Shown piece after piece: positions 1 to 6,367 of a stretch of 6,367 nt of DNA. The position numbers and the translations under genes are program-made. Every line of letters begins with the position of its first letter. The stretch's first letter is position 1. The stretch comes from Bacteroidia bacterium. Its GTDB lineage: Bacteria > Bacteroidota > Bacteroidia > JABDFU01. The notes under the pieces were generated by a model that searched no databases, was not told the DNA's origin, and saw nothing but the letters and a program-made list of their open reading frames with translations. The DNA is taken from NCBI GenBank assembly GCA_020849195.1, contig JADLGT010000343.1:1-6367 (forward strand), given 5' to 3'.

Positions 1-2600
1 AGCCATGCATACATTAATAGTTGAAAACTTTTATTCAGTTTTATGTCGATCTTCAATTCATCCCAATTTTTAATTTTTAATTCTTTGTCATCCGCCCTTC
101 CCGTTTTGTAATCAATAATCCGTGTAACTATTCCATTGGTGTCAACGCGATCGGTTTTTCCTTTTAGTTTAATTGTTTTGTTACCTACATTTATTTCCGC
201 CGTATATTCTTGTTCCAGTTGTTCAATAATTAATTGTCGATTACGTTTAGTTAAATGCTGCACTTCGTCCATCTCATTGGTAAAAAAATCTGAAATAAAT
301 TTGCAAGCTACTTTTAACGTCAGCAAGTTTTTCCCATGGTTCAAGTCGCTTTCGGGAAAATATTTTTTAAATTTTTCTTTCAGTTTGTCTTCTGCAATTT
401 CTTTCATGCCCTGCAAGTCAATTTGAGAAAGCGTTTTGCCGATAAGCGGTCGATACAATTCTTCAAGTGTTTGGTGAATAACATTACCCAATGTATCTGC
501 TCCAATGTCTTCTTCTACTTCATCTGTTTCGCGCAGCCCGGCTATGAAGTGAAAATAAAATTTAAGGGGACAATTACGAAACATATTAAGCAGCGAAGGA
601 GAAAATCCATCGGATGCTTTTTTTGATAGCTTATCGAGTATGTCGGGAGTTTTAACAATTGTTATTTCAGATGCCAAAGTTGACCGGCTAATACTTGTCT
701 CTAACAGTTGTTCGGTAATTGTGCTTGTTTTATTTATCAGTGTAAATTCGTGAAGCAGTTGGCTTACAAACCTGCTTTTCTCACCTCTGCCCAACTCGTC
801 GGTTTCGGTATTGTACAAAATGTGAATGTTGTTTGCCCGTTGCAGCAAGCGGTAGAAATGGTAGGCGAAAATAGAATCCTTTTCTACATGAGTAGGTAAA
901 CCGAAAACTCGTTTTATGTCGTGTGCTATAAACGAATTTTGTGATTTTCCGGCCGGTAAAAGTCCTTCATTTGCCGATAACAGAATAATATTTTCGAAAT
1001 CGAGTGTGCGTGTTTCCAACAAGCCCATTATCTGGAGGCCGGTTACAGGCTCACCGTAAAAAGATAGGTTGGTACTGCGAATCAATTGTAAAAGCAGACT
1101 GCGCAACATTTTTATTTCGGTTAACGAGGAATAATTTTCTGAAAGCGACTGAAGGCGGGTAATAATTTTTGAGTAAGAAAAGAGGTATTCTAAATCGAAA
1201 TTTGCTTTTCTGTCGTCCTCATCCTTTTCTTTTTGTGTGCTAAAAAATAATTTTAACAGATTGATGAGTTGATGCAGACAAGAGAAAACCGTTGATGTGT
1301 TTTTCCATTCCGAAAGTAATATTTGCAGCGCTTCGCTTTGCTTTATATTTATTGTTTCAATTATTTTTAAAGAGCAAAACACACTATTTTTTTCGTGCAA
1401 ATAATTAATGATGGTTTCGGTAATTGCCTCTGCTTTTGTATCGAGCAACATTTTTGTGTACGGGTGTCGGAGCAGATTAATTATATCCTGATGATAAAAT
1501 AATCCTTCTTTGTTCAGTTTGTTCGAATTTTCATGTAATTGAAACAAAAGCTCGTTAAACCCTGCTATAGGCGTGTTTTTAAGCGGATAGCCCATCGTTA
1601 CGTTTACATTTTGAACGGCGGCAGGCAAAGAATGTAAAACGGGAAAAAGTAAATTTTCGTCGGCTAAAACAATAGCTGTGTGCGTTAAATTAGGTGTGGG
1701 ATTTTTGTCTAATAATTCCTGAACCAATTGCCCTGCAAAGCGCGCCTGTCCAATATTTTTTGATACGCCTGTAACGGTAATTTTTTTTGAACTTACAGAT
1801 AAGTCGTTATTTACCCAATGGAATTTATTTTCAGGGTTCATTTTGTTCCAATCGACAATACTATGTTTGCGTAAAAAACGTCCGGCTTCTTGTATTTTAT
1901 TGTCGAGGTAATAAGTGTCTGCATCCCACAGCGTTTCGGCTTTACCGGCAACTAAAAGGTTATGGATTATTTTTTCTTCGGCAGCAGTGAGTGCATTAAA
2001 GCCTGCAAAAATTATTTTGTGCCAACTAAATTCATTTATTTTTTCGGTGGTAGAGGCAGTTACAAGTTTATATGCCAAACCTTGATACGCCTTTTTTTCT
2101 TTCTCTAGTTTGCGGTTAAATTCGTTGTAGTAATTGCCCATTGATTTCCAAAAATGCAGGTACTCGCGTTGAAATGTAGTGAGGTCAGCGGTATCAACAT
2201 TCCAACTCTCCAACTCTTTAATGTTTTTTAAATTGCTGAACAGATTTTGTGCGTTTACAAGACCACTGTCAATCTCGTTAAAATCGGCTAAAAGAATTTG
2301 AGCCCATTGAGAAAAAGTATCGAATGGTTCCGCCTTTTCTTTCTCAACATTTTTATAGGCTTCATATAACTCAAATAGCTGTGCAATAGGATCAATTATT
2401 TCTATGCCGGATATTTTTGCGATAAAATCTTCGATTGAATAAATTTCAGGAGCCCAAAAAGGCTTGTCGGATAAGCGAGCAAGCGATGTTTTAAAAAACA
2501 AACCTGCCCTTCGATTCGGAAAAACAATACACAACTCACTTAGTTTATTGGTATAATTACCGGTAATGTATTCGGCAACACGGTCGAGAAATGATTGCAT
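1..2600 (-). CDS. AddB-like PD-(D/E)XK nuclease family protein (partial, C-terminus beyond window)
   Basis: This is probably the nuclease partner of an AddAB/RecBCD-type enzyme, which resects DNA double-strand ends for recombinational repair. Reading the minus strand from the ATG at 2600 gives 866 codons without a stop, running off the window edge. The N-terminus carries CIVFPNRRAG (residues 24-33) where AddB of Firmicutes has a Walker A; no GKT/GKS is present. Further conserved segments are GFNALT (200-205), WDADTYY (from 225), NVTMGYPL (333-340) and a helicase-like block, GLQIMGLLETRTLDF to NEGLLP (about 521-549). The C-terminal nuclease domain shows RNCPLKFYF with Cys677, His709 in VIHQ, GKTDRVD with Asp817, DYKTG (Asp830, Lys832) and QLLMY (Gln860, Tyr864). 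These are the RecB-family nuclease motifs in the expected order. From memory the Bacteroidota family is roughly 950-1000 aa, so perhaps 100 residues are missing, including the Cys residues that would complete an Fe-S cluster. No addA partner is in view. The nuclease assignment is strong; the precise AddB role is inferred. Confidence 0.88.
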   Translation of the reverse strand, partial: MQSFLDRVAEYITGNYTNKLSELCIVFPNRRAGLFFKTSLARLSDKPFWAPEIYSIEDFIAKISGIEIIDPIAQLFELYEAYKNVEKEKAEPFDTFSQWAQILLADFNEIDSGLVNAQNLFSNLKNIKELESWNVDTADLTTFQREYLHFWKSMGNYYNEFNRKLEKEKKAYQGLAYKLVTASTTEKINEFSWHKIIFAGFNALTAAEEKIIHNLLVAGKAETLWDADTYYLDNKIQEAGRFLRKHSIVDWNKMNPENKFHWVNNDLSVSSKKITVTGVSKNIGQARFAGQLVQELLDKNPTPNLTHTAIVLADENLLFPVLHSLPAAVQNVNVTMGYPLKNTPIAGFNELLFQLHENSNKLNKEGLFYHQDIINLLRHPYTKMLLDTKAEAITETIINYLHEKNSVFCSLKIIETINIKQSEALQILLSEWKNTSTVFSCLHQLINLLKLFFSTQKEKDEDDRKANFDLEYLFSYSKIITRLQSLSENYSSLTEIKMLRSLLLQLIRSTNLSFYGEPVTGLQIMGLLETRTLDFENIILLSANEGLLPAGKSQNSFIAHDIKRVFGLPTHVEKDSIFAYHFYRLLQRANNIHILYNTETDELGRGEKSRFVSQLLHEFTLINKTSTITEQLLETSISRSTLASEITIVKTPDILDKLSKKASDGFSPSLLNMFRNCPLKFYFHFIAGLRETDEVEEDIGADTLGNVIHQTLEELYRPLIGKTLSQIDLQGMKEIAEDKLKEKFKKYFPESDLNHGKNLLTLKVACKFISDFFTNEMDEVQHLTKRNRQLIIEQLEQEYTAEINVGNKTIKLKGKTDRVDTNGIVTRIIDYKTGRADDKELKIKNWDELKIDIKLNKSFQLLMYAW

Positions 2601-2663
2601 AGCCAATCGGCATTTTTTTTAAATTTAGGATTATTTTATTGCATCCGATTAATTCTACGCCGT
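2601..2663. promoter_or_regulatory. Divergent intergenic spacer with possible promoter for the small plus-strand gene
   Basis: This 63-bp AT-rich spacer separates two divergent start codons and must hold or overlap both promoters. On the plus strand TTG at 2595-2597, 22 bases and TAAATTTA at 2620-2627 resemble the Bacteroidota housekeeping pattern (TTG, about 19-23 bases, TAnnTTTG), with the final G replaced by A. That would leave a leader of about 30 nt before the ATG at 2664. TAAATTTA is its own reverse complement and could also serve the minus strand, but I see no matching TTG on that side. Such motifs are common by chance in AT-rich DNA. Confidence 0.25.
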
Positions 2664-2909
2664 ATGATTTTTCCACAATTTCGTAAATACAAAAACAATA
2701 AAAGTTACTTCAAAATAAATTCAATCAATTCGTTTGAAGAAATTAAACAGGAAGTATCGGGATATATTTTATACAAATTTACCGCAGCTATTTTGCCCGA
2801 CCGTAATTTTATTTCGGATATGCTAAGCAGTAATTCTGTCCACTGGCAATTAATAACTCAGCAAGAATACGATGAAGTGAAAAGTAAGGTAAACATTAAT
2901 GACCATTAG
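2664..2909 (+). CDS. Small conserved-looking protein of unknown function (81 aa)
   Basis: I do not recognise a named function. The frame is open upstream to 2595, but those first 23 residues would overlap the divergent nuclease gene. I therefore choose the ATG at 2664, giving a protein that begins MIFPQFRKYKNNKSYFKI. The protein has no signal peptide or membrane segment and looks soluble. It has a basic N-terminal part, then SFEEIKQE, a hydrophobic strand-like stretch (YILYKFTAAILPDRNFISDML), and an acidic C-terminal helix (QQEYDEVKSK). It reads like a small conserved cytosolic protein that I believe recurs in Bacteroidota, but that is recollection and not a search result. It ends in TAG and is transcribed alone, divergent from the AddB-like gene and convergent with secG. 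No clear Shine-Dalgarno precedes the start, as is usual in this phylum. Confidence 0.7.
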   Translation: MIFPQFRKYKNNKSYFKINSINSFEEIKQEVSGYILYKFTAAILPDRNFISDMLSSNSVHWQLITQQEYDEVKSKVNINDH

Positions 2910-3031
2910 GGAGATTTTTCAAATTCAATTGCAAATCATCGGTTAAACGAAAATATAAACGCACGCTGACAAAAAATCTTTTGCAAAACGAAGCCTCGAC
3001 TATTACACTTAAGCAATGAAGCCGTATATAA
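2910..3031. other. Convergent intergenic spacer, no convincing terminator
   Basis: These 122 bases lie between the 3' ends of the 81-aa gene (plus) and secG (minus). I looked for a GC-rich hairpin followed by a T-run on each strand and found only weak AT-rich palindromes. One example is TTTTGCAAAA near 2970-2990, next to a short A/T run. Its usable stem is too short for a confident Rho-independent terminator. No open frame in the spacer looks coding. Confidence 0.5.
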
Positions 3032-3442
3032 CTACTTCGTTTCGGGAGATGGAGCCGGTGCAGGTGCAGGAGTAGGAGAGGGGGTCGTAGGCATATTGCC
3101 TGTATTAGGAGCAACCGGAGCGCCAACGGGAGGTGCTACAGGGGCTGAGGGTGCTGTATTTACTGTACTCTCTGCTTTTTTACGGGTTACTGATTCTGCT
3201 CCGCCTTTGTCGTTGCTGTCGCCTTTGCTGTAAGGCGTTGCCACCAAACAAAGTGCAAGTAAAGCAATGGCCAAAGTCCATGTTGCCTTTTCCAAAAAAT
3301 CGGCAGTTTTACGAACACCCATCACCTGATTGGATGAAGCAAAAGTAGAAGACAAACCTCCTCCTTTTGAATTTTGAATTAGCACTACAAGAATTAATAG
3401 TACACTTACAATTATAATTAGTATAGAAATAAAAGTTCCCAT
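3032..3442 (-). CDS. secG: Preprotein translocase subunit SecG with Pro/Ala-rich C-terminal tail
   Basis: SecG is the small inner-membrane subunit of the SecYEG channel, which exports unfolded proteins with the SecA motor. The 136-aa product has the family layout. A first membrane helix spans about residues 3-22, followed by the signature QNSKGGGL (23-30), a loop with SSTFASSNQVMGVRKTADFLEKAT, and a second helix at about 52-68. After residue 72 comes a non-family tail of about 64 residues. It is first charged (KGDSNDKGG, TRKKAE) and then Pro/Ala-rich (97-133). The two-helix core alone would be about 70-75 aa, so the tail nearly doubles the protein. The ATG lies only 3 nt after the stop of the TPR gene, so the two are almost certainly co-transcribed and possibly translationally coupled. 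The stop is TAG. Identification is secure; the role of the tail is unknown. Confidence 0.93.
   Translation of the reverse strand: MGTFISILIIIVSVLLILVVLIQNSKGGGLSSTFASSNQVMGVRKTADFLEKATWTLAIALLALCLVATPYSKGDSNDKGGAESVTRKKAESTVNTAPSAPVAPPVGAPVAPNTGNMPTTPSPTPAPAPAPSPETK
3044..3154 (-). repeat. Low-complexity Pro/Ala-rich coding repeat in the SecG tail
   Basis: Residues 97-133 of SecG hold 14 Pro and 8 Ala in 37 positions, with irregular AP, APV and TP units ending in four consecutive Pro-X steps (TPAPAPAP). At DNA level the plus strand shows short near-repeats of GGTGCA and GGAG around 3050-3085. This stretch is more GC-rich than its surroundings. Such tracts can change length by slippage and are expected to be disordered. 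Confidence 0.7.
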
Positions 3443-3445
3443 TAT

Positions 3446-4537
3446 TTATATTGATTTTAGTTTTTTGATTTCAACAATTTGGGCTGCAAAGAAAGCACTT
3501 TTTTCCGGATATTTCAAACTTAACATTTCGTAGGCTCTAATGGCTTTATTATAATCTTTTTGCTTTACCAGTATTTTTGCCAAAGTTTCGGTAATAATGC
3601 TTTCATCTAATTCTACACTTTTCTTAGCTAAATTTTCGGGCGAAAAGAATTCTACTCTCGGTCTCACCCCCTCGGTTTCTTGTTTACGGGTAAATTCATC
3701 TATCATTGCTATTACCTGCTGACGCGTAACCTGTTTAGCGGTTTCAAATCGTTTGGTGCGCTTTAGCCATTCGGCAAATGGCTGAACTGCATTTTTATCT
3801 ATTGTTTTATTTCTATCTGCTTTCGCTTCTTCTTGTTTTTTCTTTTTTAGTTTTTCTTCATACATCAAATGCGACATCTGCATATCCACACTTGCATCAA
3901 TAGCCTTACTTATAGCGTCTTTGGTTAAATCGCCTATCTTTTCCACATTTGCAGGAGACGAAGCTGTTTCAAGTTCTTTATCTATTGAGTAAACCAACTG
4001 AATATCTTTTGGAGGCTTTAGTTCAGAAACAATTGTTTTCGTTTCTTTAAGCTGTTCCATCTCCGTTAACCTTTTATCAATTACTTGTGCTGCTTCTTCA
4101 ATTTTTGAATTTAATTTCTCAATTTTTTGTTCAAGTATTTGTTCAACTTTTTGTTCAATATTTTCGATTAGGGAATTGGTTTTTACTTCAACGGGAGCGG
4201 GTGGATTCGCAATGGGTTCAAGATTATTTTTTGTAGGCGACGGCTTTTTTTCTACAACTTTGGCTGTTGCAGATTTATTTCTGTTGATGAGTTGATACAA
4301 CATTTTTCTGTCGGCAGAATATGCCGCAGCAATTTTAAGTCGCCGGCTGTACTGAATGGTATTTTGATTAAAAAGATTTTTGGCGTAGAGCAAATGCGCA
4401 GTCTGAAAAAAAGGATATTCTTTTACCAAACCGTCAAGCATTAAACTGCTTTCGGAATTAAGCGTTTCGGGATGCTGTACATACGATATAAATTGTTGTT
4501 TATTCAATTTCTGCCGAGTTAAAAAATTGCTTACCAA
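3446..4537 (-). CDS. TPR/coiled-coil protein of unknown function, between lptE and secG
   Basis: No specific function is recognised. The 363-aa frame has no signal peptide or membrane helix, so it is probably cytoplasmic. Residues 12-85 form an alpha-helical N-terminal domain (NKQQFISYVQHPETL, then EYPFFQTAHLLYAKNL). A Pro/Lys-rich linker (95-120) leads to a likely coiled coil with heptad-like EQK/EQI units (about 123-165). A charged Lys/Glu stretch follows (228-245), then QPFAEWLKRTKRF (252-264) and a C-terminal TPR-like helix pair (about 315-360, LAKILVKQKDYNKAIRAYEMLSLKYPEKSAF, here described by its ends). TPR units usually bind other proteins, so an adaptor or scaffold role is inferred. 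The start is uncertain. The longest frame starts at TTG 4537, overlapping the end of lptE by 7 nt. A second TTG at 4507 (residue 11, just before NKQQF) fits the conserved-looking N-terminus better. The first in-frame ATG is only at residue 33. It is very likely in one operon with lptE and secG. Confidence 0.8.
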   Translation of the reverse strand: MVSNFLTRQKLNKQQFISYVQHPETLNSESSLMLDGLVKEYPFFQTAHLLYAKNLFNQNTIQYSRRLKIAAAYSADRKMLYQLINRNKSATAKVVEKKPSPTKNNLEPIANPPAPVEVKTNSLIENIEQKVEQILEQKIEKLNSKIEEAAQVIDKRLTEMEQLKETKTIVSELKPPKDIQLVYSIDKELETASSPANVEKIGDLTKDAISKAIDASVDMQMSHLMYEEKLKKKKQEEAKADRNKTIDKNAVQPFAEWLKRTKRFETAKQVTRQQVIAMIDEFTRKQETEGVRPRVEFFSPENLAKKSVELDESIITETLAKILVKQKDYNKAIRAYEMLSLKYPEKSAFFAAQIVEIKKLKSI

Positions 4538-5064
4538 TTGTTAAACGCCCTGTTAAAAATATCTTCCGATAGTTGTTTATTTATTTGCTGTATCAAACCC
4601 TGTTCAACACTTGCAAGGCTTTGAGTGCTGTTAAAGTCGGCAAAGCGACTGAACGATGATTCAAAATTTTTTTTCTCATCAAATTTATTTGTGTATTTCA
4701 CTTGTACGGAAATAGTTAACCTGTTTAATGCCGCCTGATCATTGGTTTGTATGGCCAAAGGGGCCGCCCGATACTCCGACACATAGCCCTCAAAATTCAA
4801 ATCGCCCCCTTTATTAACCAAAGCTAATTTAGTTTGTGTGGCACAAATATCTTTCATTGCCTCGGTAAACTGTTGGCTTAACATGGGTGGGGCAAGCGCT
4901 GTATTATTTGTAAAATATAAAATAGATACCGTTTTAGCTTCCGGCGGAATACTGGCTCCGTTAAGTGAATAACCTATTTTACATCCGGATATAACCATTA
5001 TTCCGAAAATAAACAGGTAAAAAAAGATTGCTGTGCGTACTATTCTTTTATTTAAAAAATTCAT
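4531..5064 (-). CDS. lptE: LptE-family LPS assembly lipoprotein
   Basis: LptE is an outer-membrane lipoprotein that plugs and helps fold the LptD barrel, which places lipopolysaccharide in the outer leaflet. The 177-aa product starts with basic residues (NKRIVR), a hydrophobic helix (about 11-25) and a lipobox ISGC, with Cys28 as the predicted lipidated residue after signal peptidase II cleavage. The mature part begins GYSLNGASIPPEAKTVSILYF. It continues with SQQFTEAMKD, GDLNFEGYVSEY, ALNRLTISVQVKYTN, SFSRFADF and a final helix ending EDIFNRAFNNW. These match my memory of the Bacteroidota LptE family, and the length is normal. The ATG lies 42 nt after the stop of the sigma-54 regulator. The 3' end overlaps the longest reading of the TPR gene by 7 nt (TTGGTAA carries both the start and the stop). 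No Shine-Dalgarno is obvious; the leader is A-rich. Confidence 0.9.
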   Translation of the reverse strand: MNFLNKRIVRTAIFFYLFIFGIMVISGCKIGYSLNGASIPPEAKTVSILYFTNNTALAPPMLSQQFTEAMKDICATQTKLALVNKGGDLNFEGYVSEYRAAPLAIQTNDQAALNRLTISVQVKYTNKFDEKKNFESSFSRFADFNSTQSLASVEQGLIQQINKQLSEDIFNRAFNNW

Positions 5065-5106
5065 TGGTATTTCTCTTTTTACACACTTGCAACATCTCGT
5101 ACATCT

Positions 5107-6348
5107 TTACAAATCCAATTTATGCTCATTTATTTTTCTGTACAATGTACGCTCCGAAATGCCGAGCTCTTTGGCAGCCGACTTTCGTTTTCCCTTATAT
5201 TTAGCTAATGCTTTTTTAATCATGTCAACTTCAAGTTCCAACAATGACAGCGGTTGTTCTTCCACTACTTCGTGTTCATGAATTTCTTCCCCGTTTGTCG
5301 GTTCATTCTTAAAATTATTATTCCCGTAACCTAATCTCACCGTAGTTTGCGGGCTACCAACATCCTGATATAATTTTTTTATTAAGGGCTCATTCTCAGG
5401 GTGAAAATCCTGATCAAGTCCACTATCATTTTCAATAAGGTCAACAACAATTTTTTTAAGATCAGTTAAATCTTTTTTCATATCAAACAGCACCTTATAT
5501 AAAATATCTCTTTCGTTGAGTTCGGTCGTGGTATCATTCTTTACTACCATAGGCACGCCACTTGCGCCCTGCTGAGGGAAATATTTTAAAAGCGTGTCGG
5601 ACGTAATTTCTCGTGTTTTTTCAATTACCGAAATTTGTTCTGTAATGTTTTTCAACTGGCGCACATTCCCATTCCAATAGTAATTGGTAAGCAATGTTTC
5701 GGCATCGGCATTTAATTTTATAACCGGCATACGGTATTTTGCGGCGAAGTCGGCTGCAAATTTTCTGAAAAGCAAATGAATATCTTGCTTACGTTCGCGC
5801 AGCGGTGGAACAAGAATAGGAACGGTGTTTAAACGATAGTATAAATCTTCCCTAAACTTTCCCTTTTCAATTGCAACAGGAACATTAACATTTGTTGCGG
5901 CAATAACCCGTACATCGGTTTTCTGAACCTTTGATGAGCCTACCTTAATAAATTCGCCGGTTTCTAAAACTCTAAGTAGCCGCGCCTGCGTTGCCAAAGG
6001 CATCTCAGCCACTTCATCTAAAAAAATAGTGCCTCCATTGGCAACTTCAAAATATCCTTTTCGGGCTTCGTGAGCACCGGTAAACGATCCTTTTTCGTGT
6101 CCAAATAATTCCGAATCTATTGTGCCTTCCGGTATTGCACCGCAGTTTACAGCAATGTATTGTCCGTGCTTACGCGAACTTAAATGATGAATGATTTTTG
6201 GGAAAACTTCTTTTCCTGTTCCACTTTCGCCTGTAATTCACACACTTAAATCGGTGGGCGCTACCTGCATGGCAATATCAATGGCTCTGTCGAGTAATGC
6301 CGAGTTGCCTATAATCCCAAATCTGTTTTTTATGTCTTGTATGTTCAT
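5107..6348 (-). pseudogene. Sigma-54-dependent, Fis-type transcriptional regulator interrupted by in-frame TGA
   Basis: Proteins of this class are AAA+ activators that remodel sigma-54 RNA polymerase at -24/-12 promoters. From the ATG at 6348 the frame gives 413 codons with one TGA at codon 37. The N-terminus (NRFGIIGNSALLDRAIDIAMQVAPTDLSV) leads straight into the AAA+ domain without a receiver domain. Motifs are Walker A GESGTGKE (40-47), GSFTGA (87-92, a variant of GAFTGA), Walker B TIFLDE (107-112), sensor I RVIAATN (146-152), arginine-finger region [10 protein letters not shown] (165-174) and sensor [10 protein letters not shown] (225-232). After an acidic, probably flexible linker comes a Fis-type helix-turn-helix (about 376-410, [16 protein letters not shown]). 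The gene ends in TAA, 42 nt before lptE, and heads the likely operon. AGGTAAGG just upstream of the ATG may be a weak ribosome-binding site. After the TGA the first possible restart is GTG at 6012, beyond Walker A, GSFTGA and the Walker B acidic residues. That fragment (301 aa) could bind DNA but not act as an ATPase. Apart from the stop the gene looks intact and under selection. Confidence 0.85.
6238..6240 (-). other. In-frame TGA stop at codon 37 of the sigma-54 regulator
   Basis: The plus strand reads TCA here, giving GTG TGA ATT on the coding strand between DLSV and [10 protein letters not shown]. In related activators this position is usually Leu or Val (SVLITGESG). A one-base change from TTA (Leu) explains it. 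The frame is the same on both sides, so no indel is needed. Confidence 0.9.
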
Positions 6349-6367
6349 ATTACCTTACCTATTAAAG

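Noticed and set aside
136..899. Three plus-strand open frames (136-426, 336-626, 708-899)
   Set aside because: They lie opposite the continuous AddB-like frame, are rich in Phe/Cys/Ser as antisense frames of AT-rich genes usually are, and show no domain or start signal.
1787..1990. Plus-strand open frame of 67 codons
   Set aside because: It is antisense to the conserved GFNALT and WDADTYY region of the AddB-like protein and has no recognisable features.
1..2600. Frameshifted or decayed nuclease gene
   Set aside because: Reading codon by codon from 2600 to 1 gives one uninterrupted frame with all family motifs in order; only the window edge truncates it.
2595..2663. Longer N-terminus (23 extra residues) for the 81-aa gene
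   Set aside because: It would overlap the start of the divergent nuclease gene and cover the likely promoter region; the extra residues are hydrophobic without a proper signal peptide pattern.
2910..3031. Rho-independent terminator or small RNA in the convergent spacer
   Set aside because: Only short AT-rich palindromes with stems of a few base pairs are present, not enough for a hairpin terminator or a structured RNA call.
2896..3348. Minus-strand frame 2896-3126 and plus-strand frame 3133-3348
   Set aside because: Both are Leu/Arg/Cys-rich shadows of the low-complexity secG coding sequence; secG itself has clear family motifs.
5033..5281. Plus-strand open frame of 82 codons
   Set aside because: It is antisense to the lptE start and the Fis-type HTH of the sigma-54 regulator; its Ser-rich end is the complement of acidic codons.
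6238..6240. Genome-wide recoding of TGA (to Trp, Gly or selenocysteine)
   Set aside because: All Trp codons I counted in the window are TGG, no other in-frame TGA occurs in the genes, the position usually holds Leu or Val, and I did not identify a selenocysteine stem-loop after the TGA. A point change is simpler.

Overview
The window is an AT-rich stretch of chromosome that most likely comes from a member of the Bacteroidota. Three things point there. The gene starts mostly lack Shine-Dalgarno sequences. The AddB-like nuclease belongs to the Bacteroidota-type family with an N-terminal FPNRRAG segment. The gene order sigma-54 regulator - lptE - TPR/coiled-coil protein - secG is one I know from that phylum. 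I see no insertion sequence, phage gene, CRISPR array, tRNA or rRNA.

Layout. Positions 1-2600 (minus strand) hold one long open frame for an AddB-like PD-(D/E)XK nuclease/helicase-like protein. It is cut by the left edge just after the Q-motif of its nuclease domain. A 63-bp divergent spacer separates it from a small plus-strand gene (2664-2909) for an 81-aa protein of unknown function. A 122-bp convergent spacer without a convincing terminator follows. From 3032 to 6348 four genes lie on the minus strand in tight order. In transcription order they are a sigma-54-dependent regulator (6348-5107), lptE (5064-4531), a TPR/coiled-coil protein (4537-3446, overlapping lptE by 7 nt) and secG (3442-3032, 3 nt after the TPR gene).

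How they fit together. LptE and SecG are both envelope-assembly proteins, one for LPS insertion in the outer membrane and one for inner-membrane protein export. The TPR protein sits between them in what looks like one operon. The regulator at its head has no receiver domain and starts directly with the AAA+ domain. The AddB-like gene is a separate DNA-repair unit.

The most notable observation is an in-frame TGA at codon 37 of the sigma-54 regulator, three codons before the Walker A motif (GESGTGKE). The frame on both sides is intact and well conserved. It is either a nonsense mutation, a sequence error or, least likely, recoding. Apart from that the window is ordinary core genome, and I do not see a new biological system in it.
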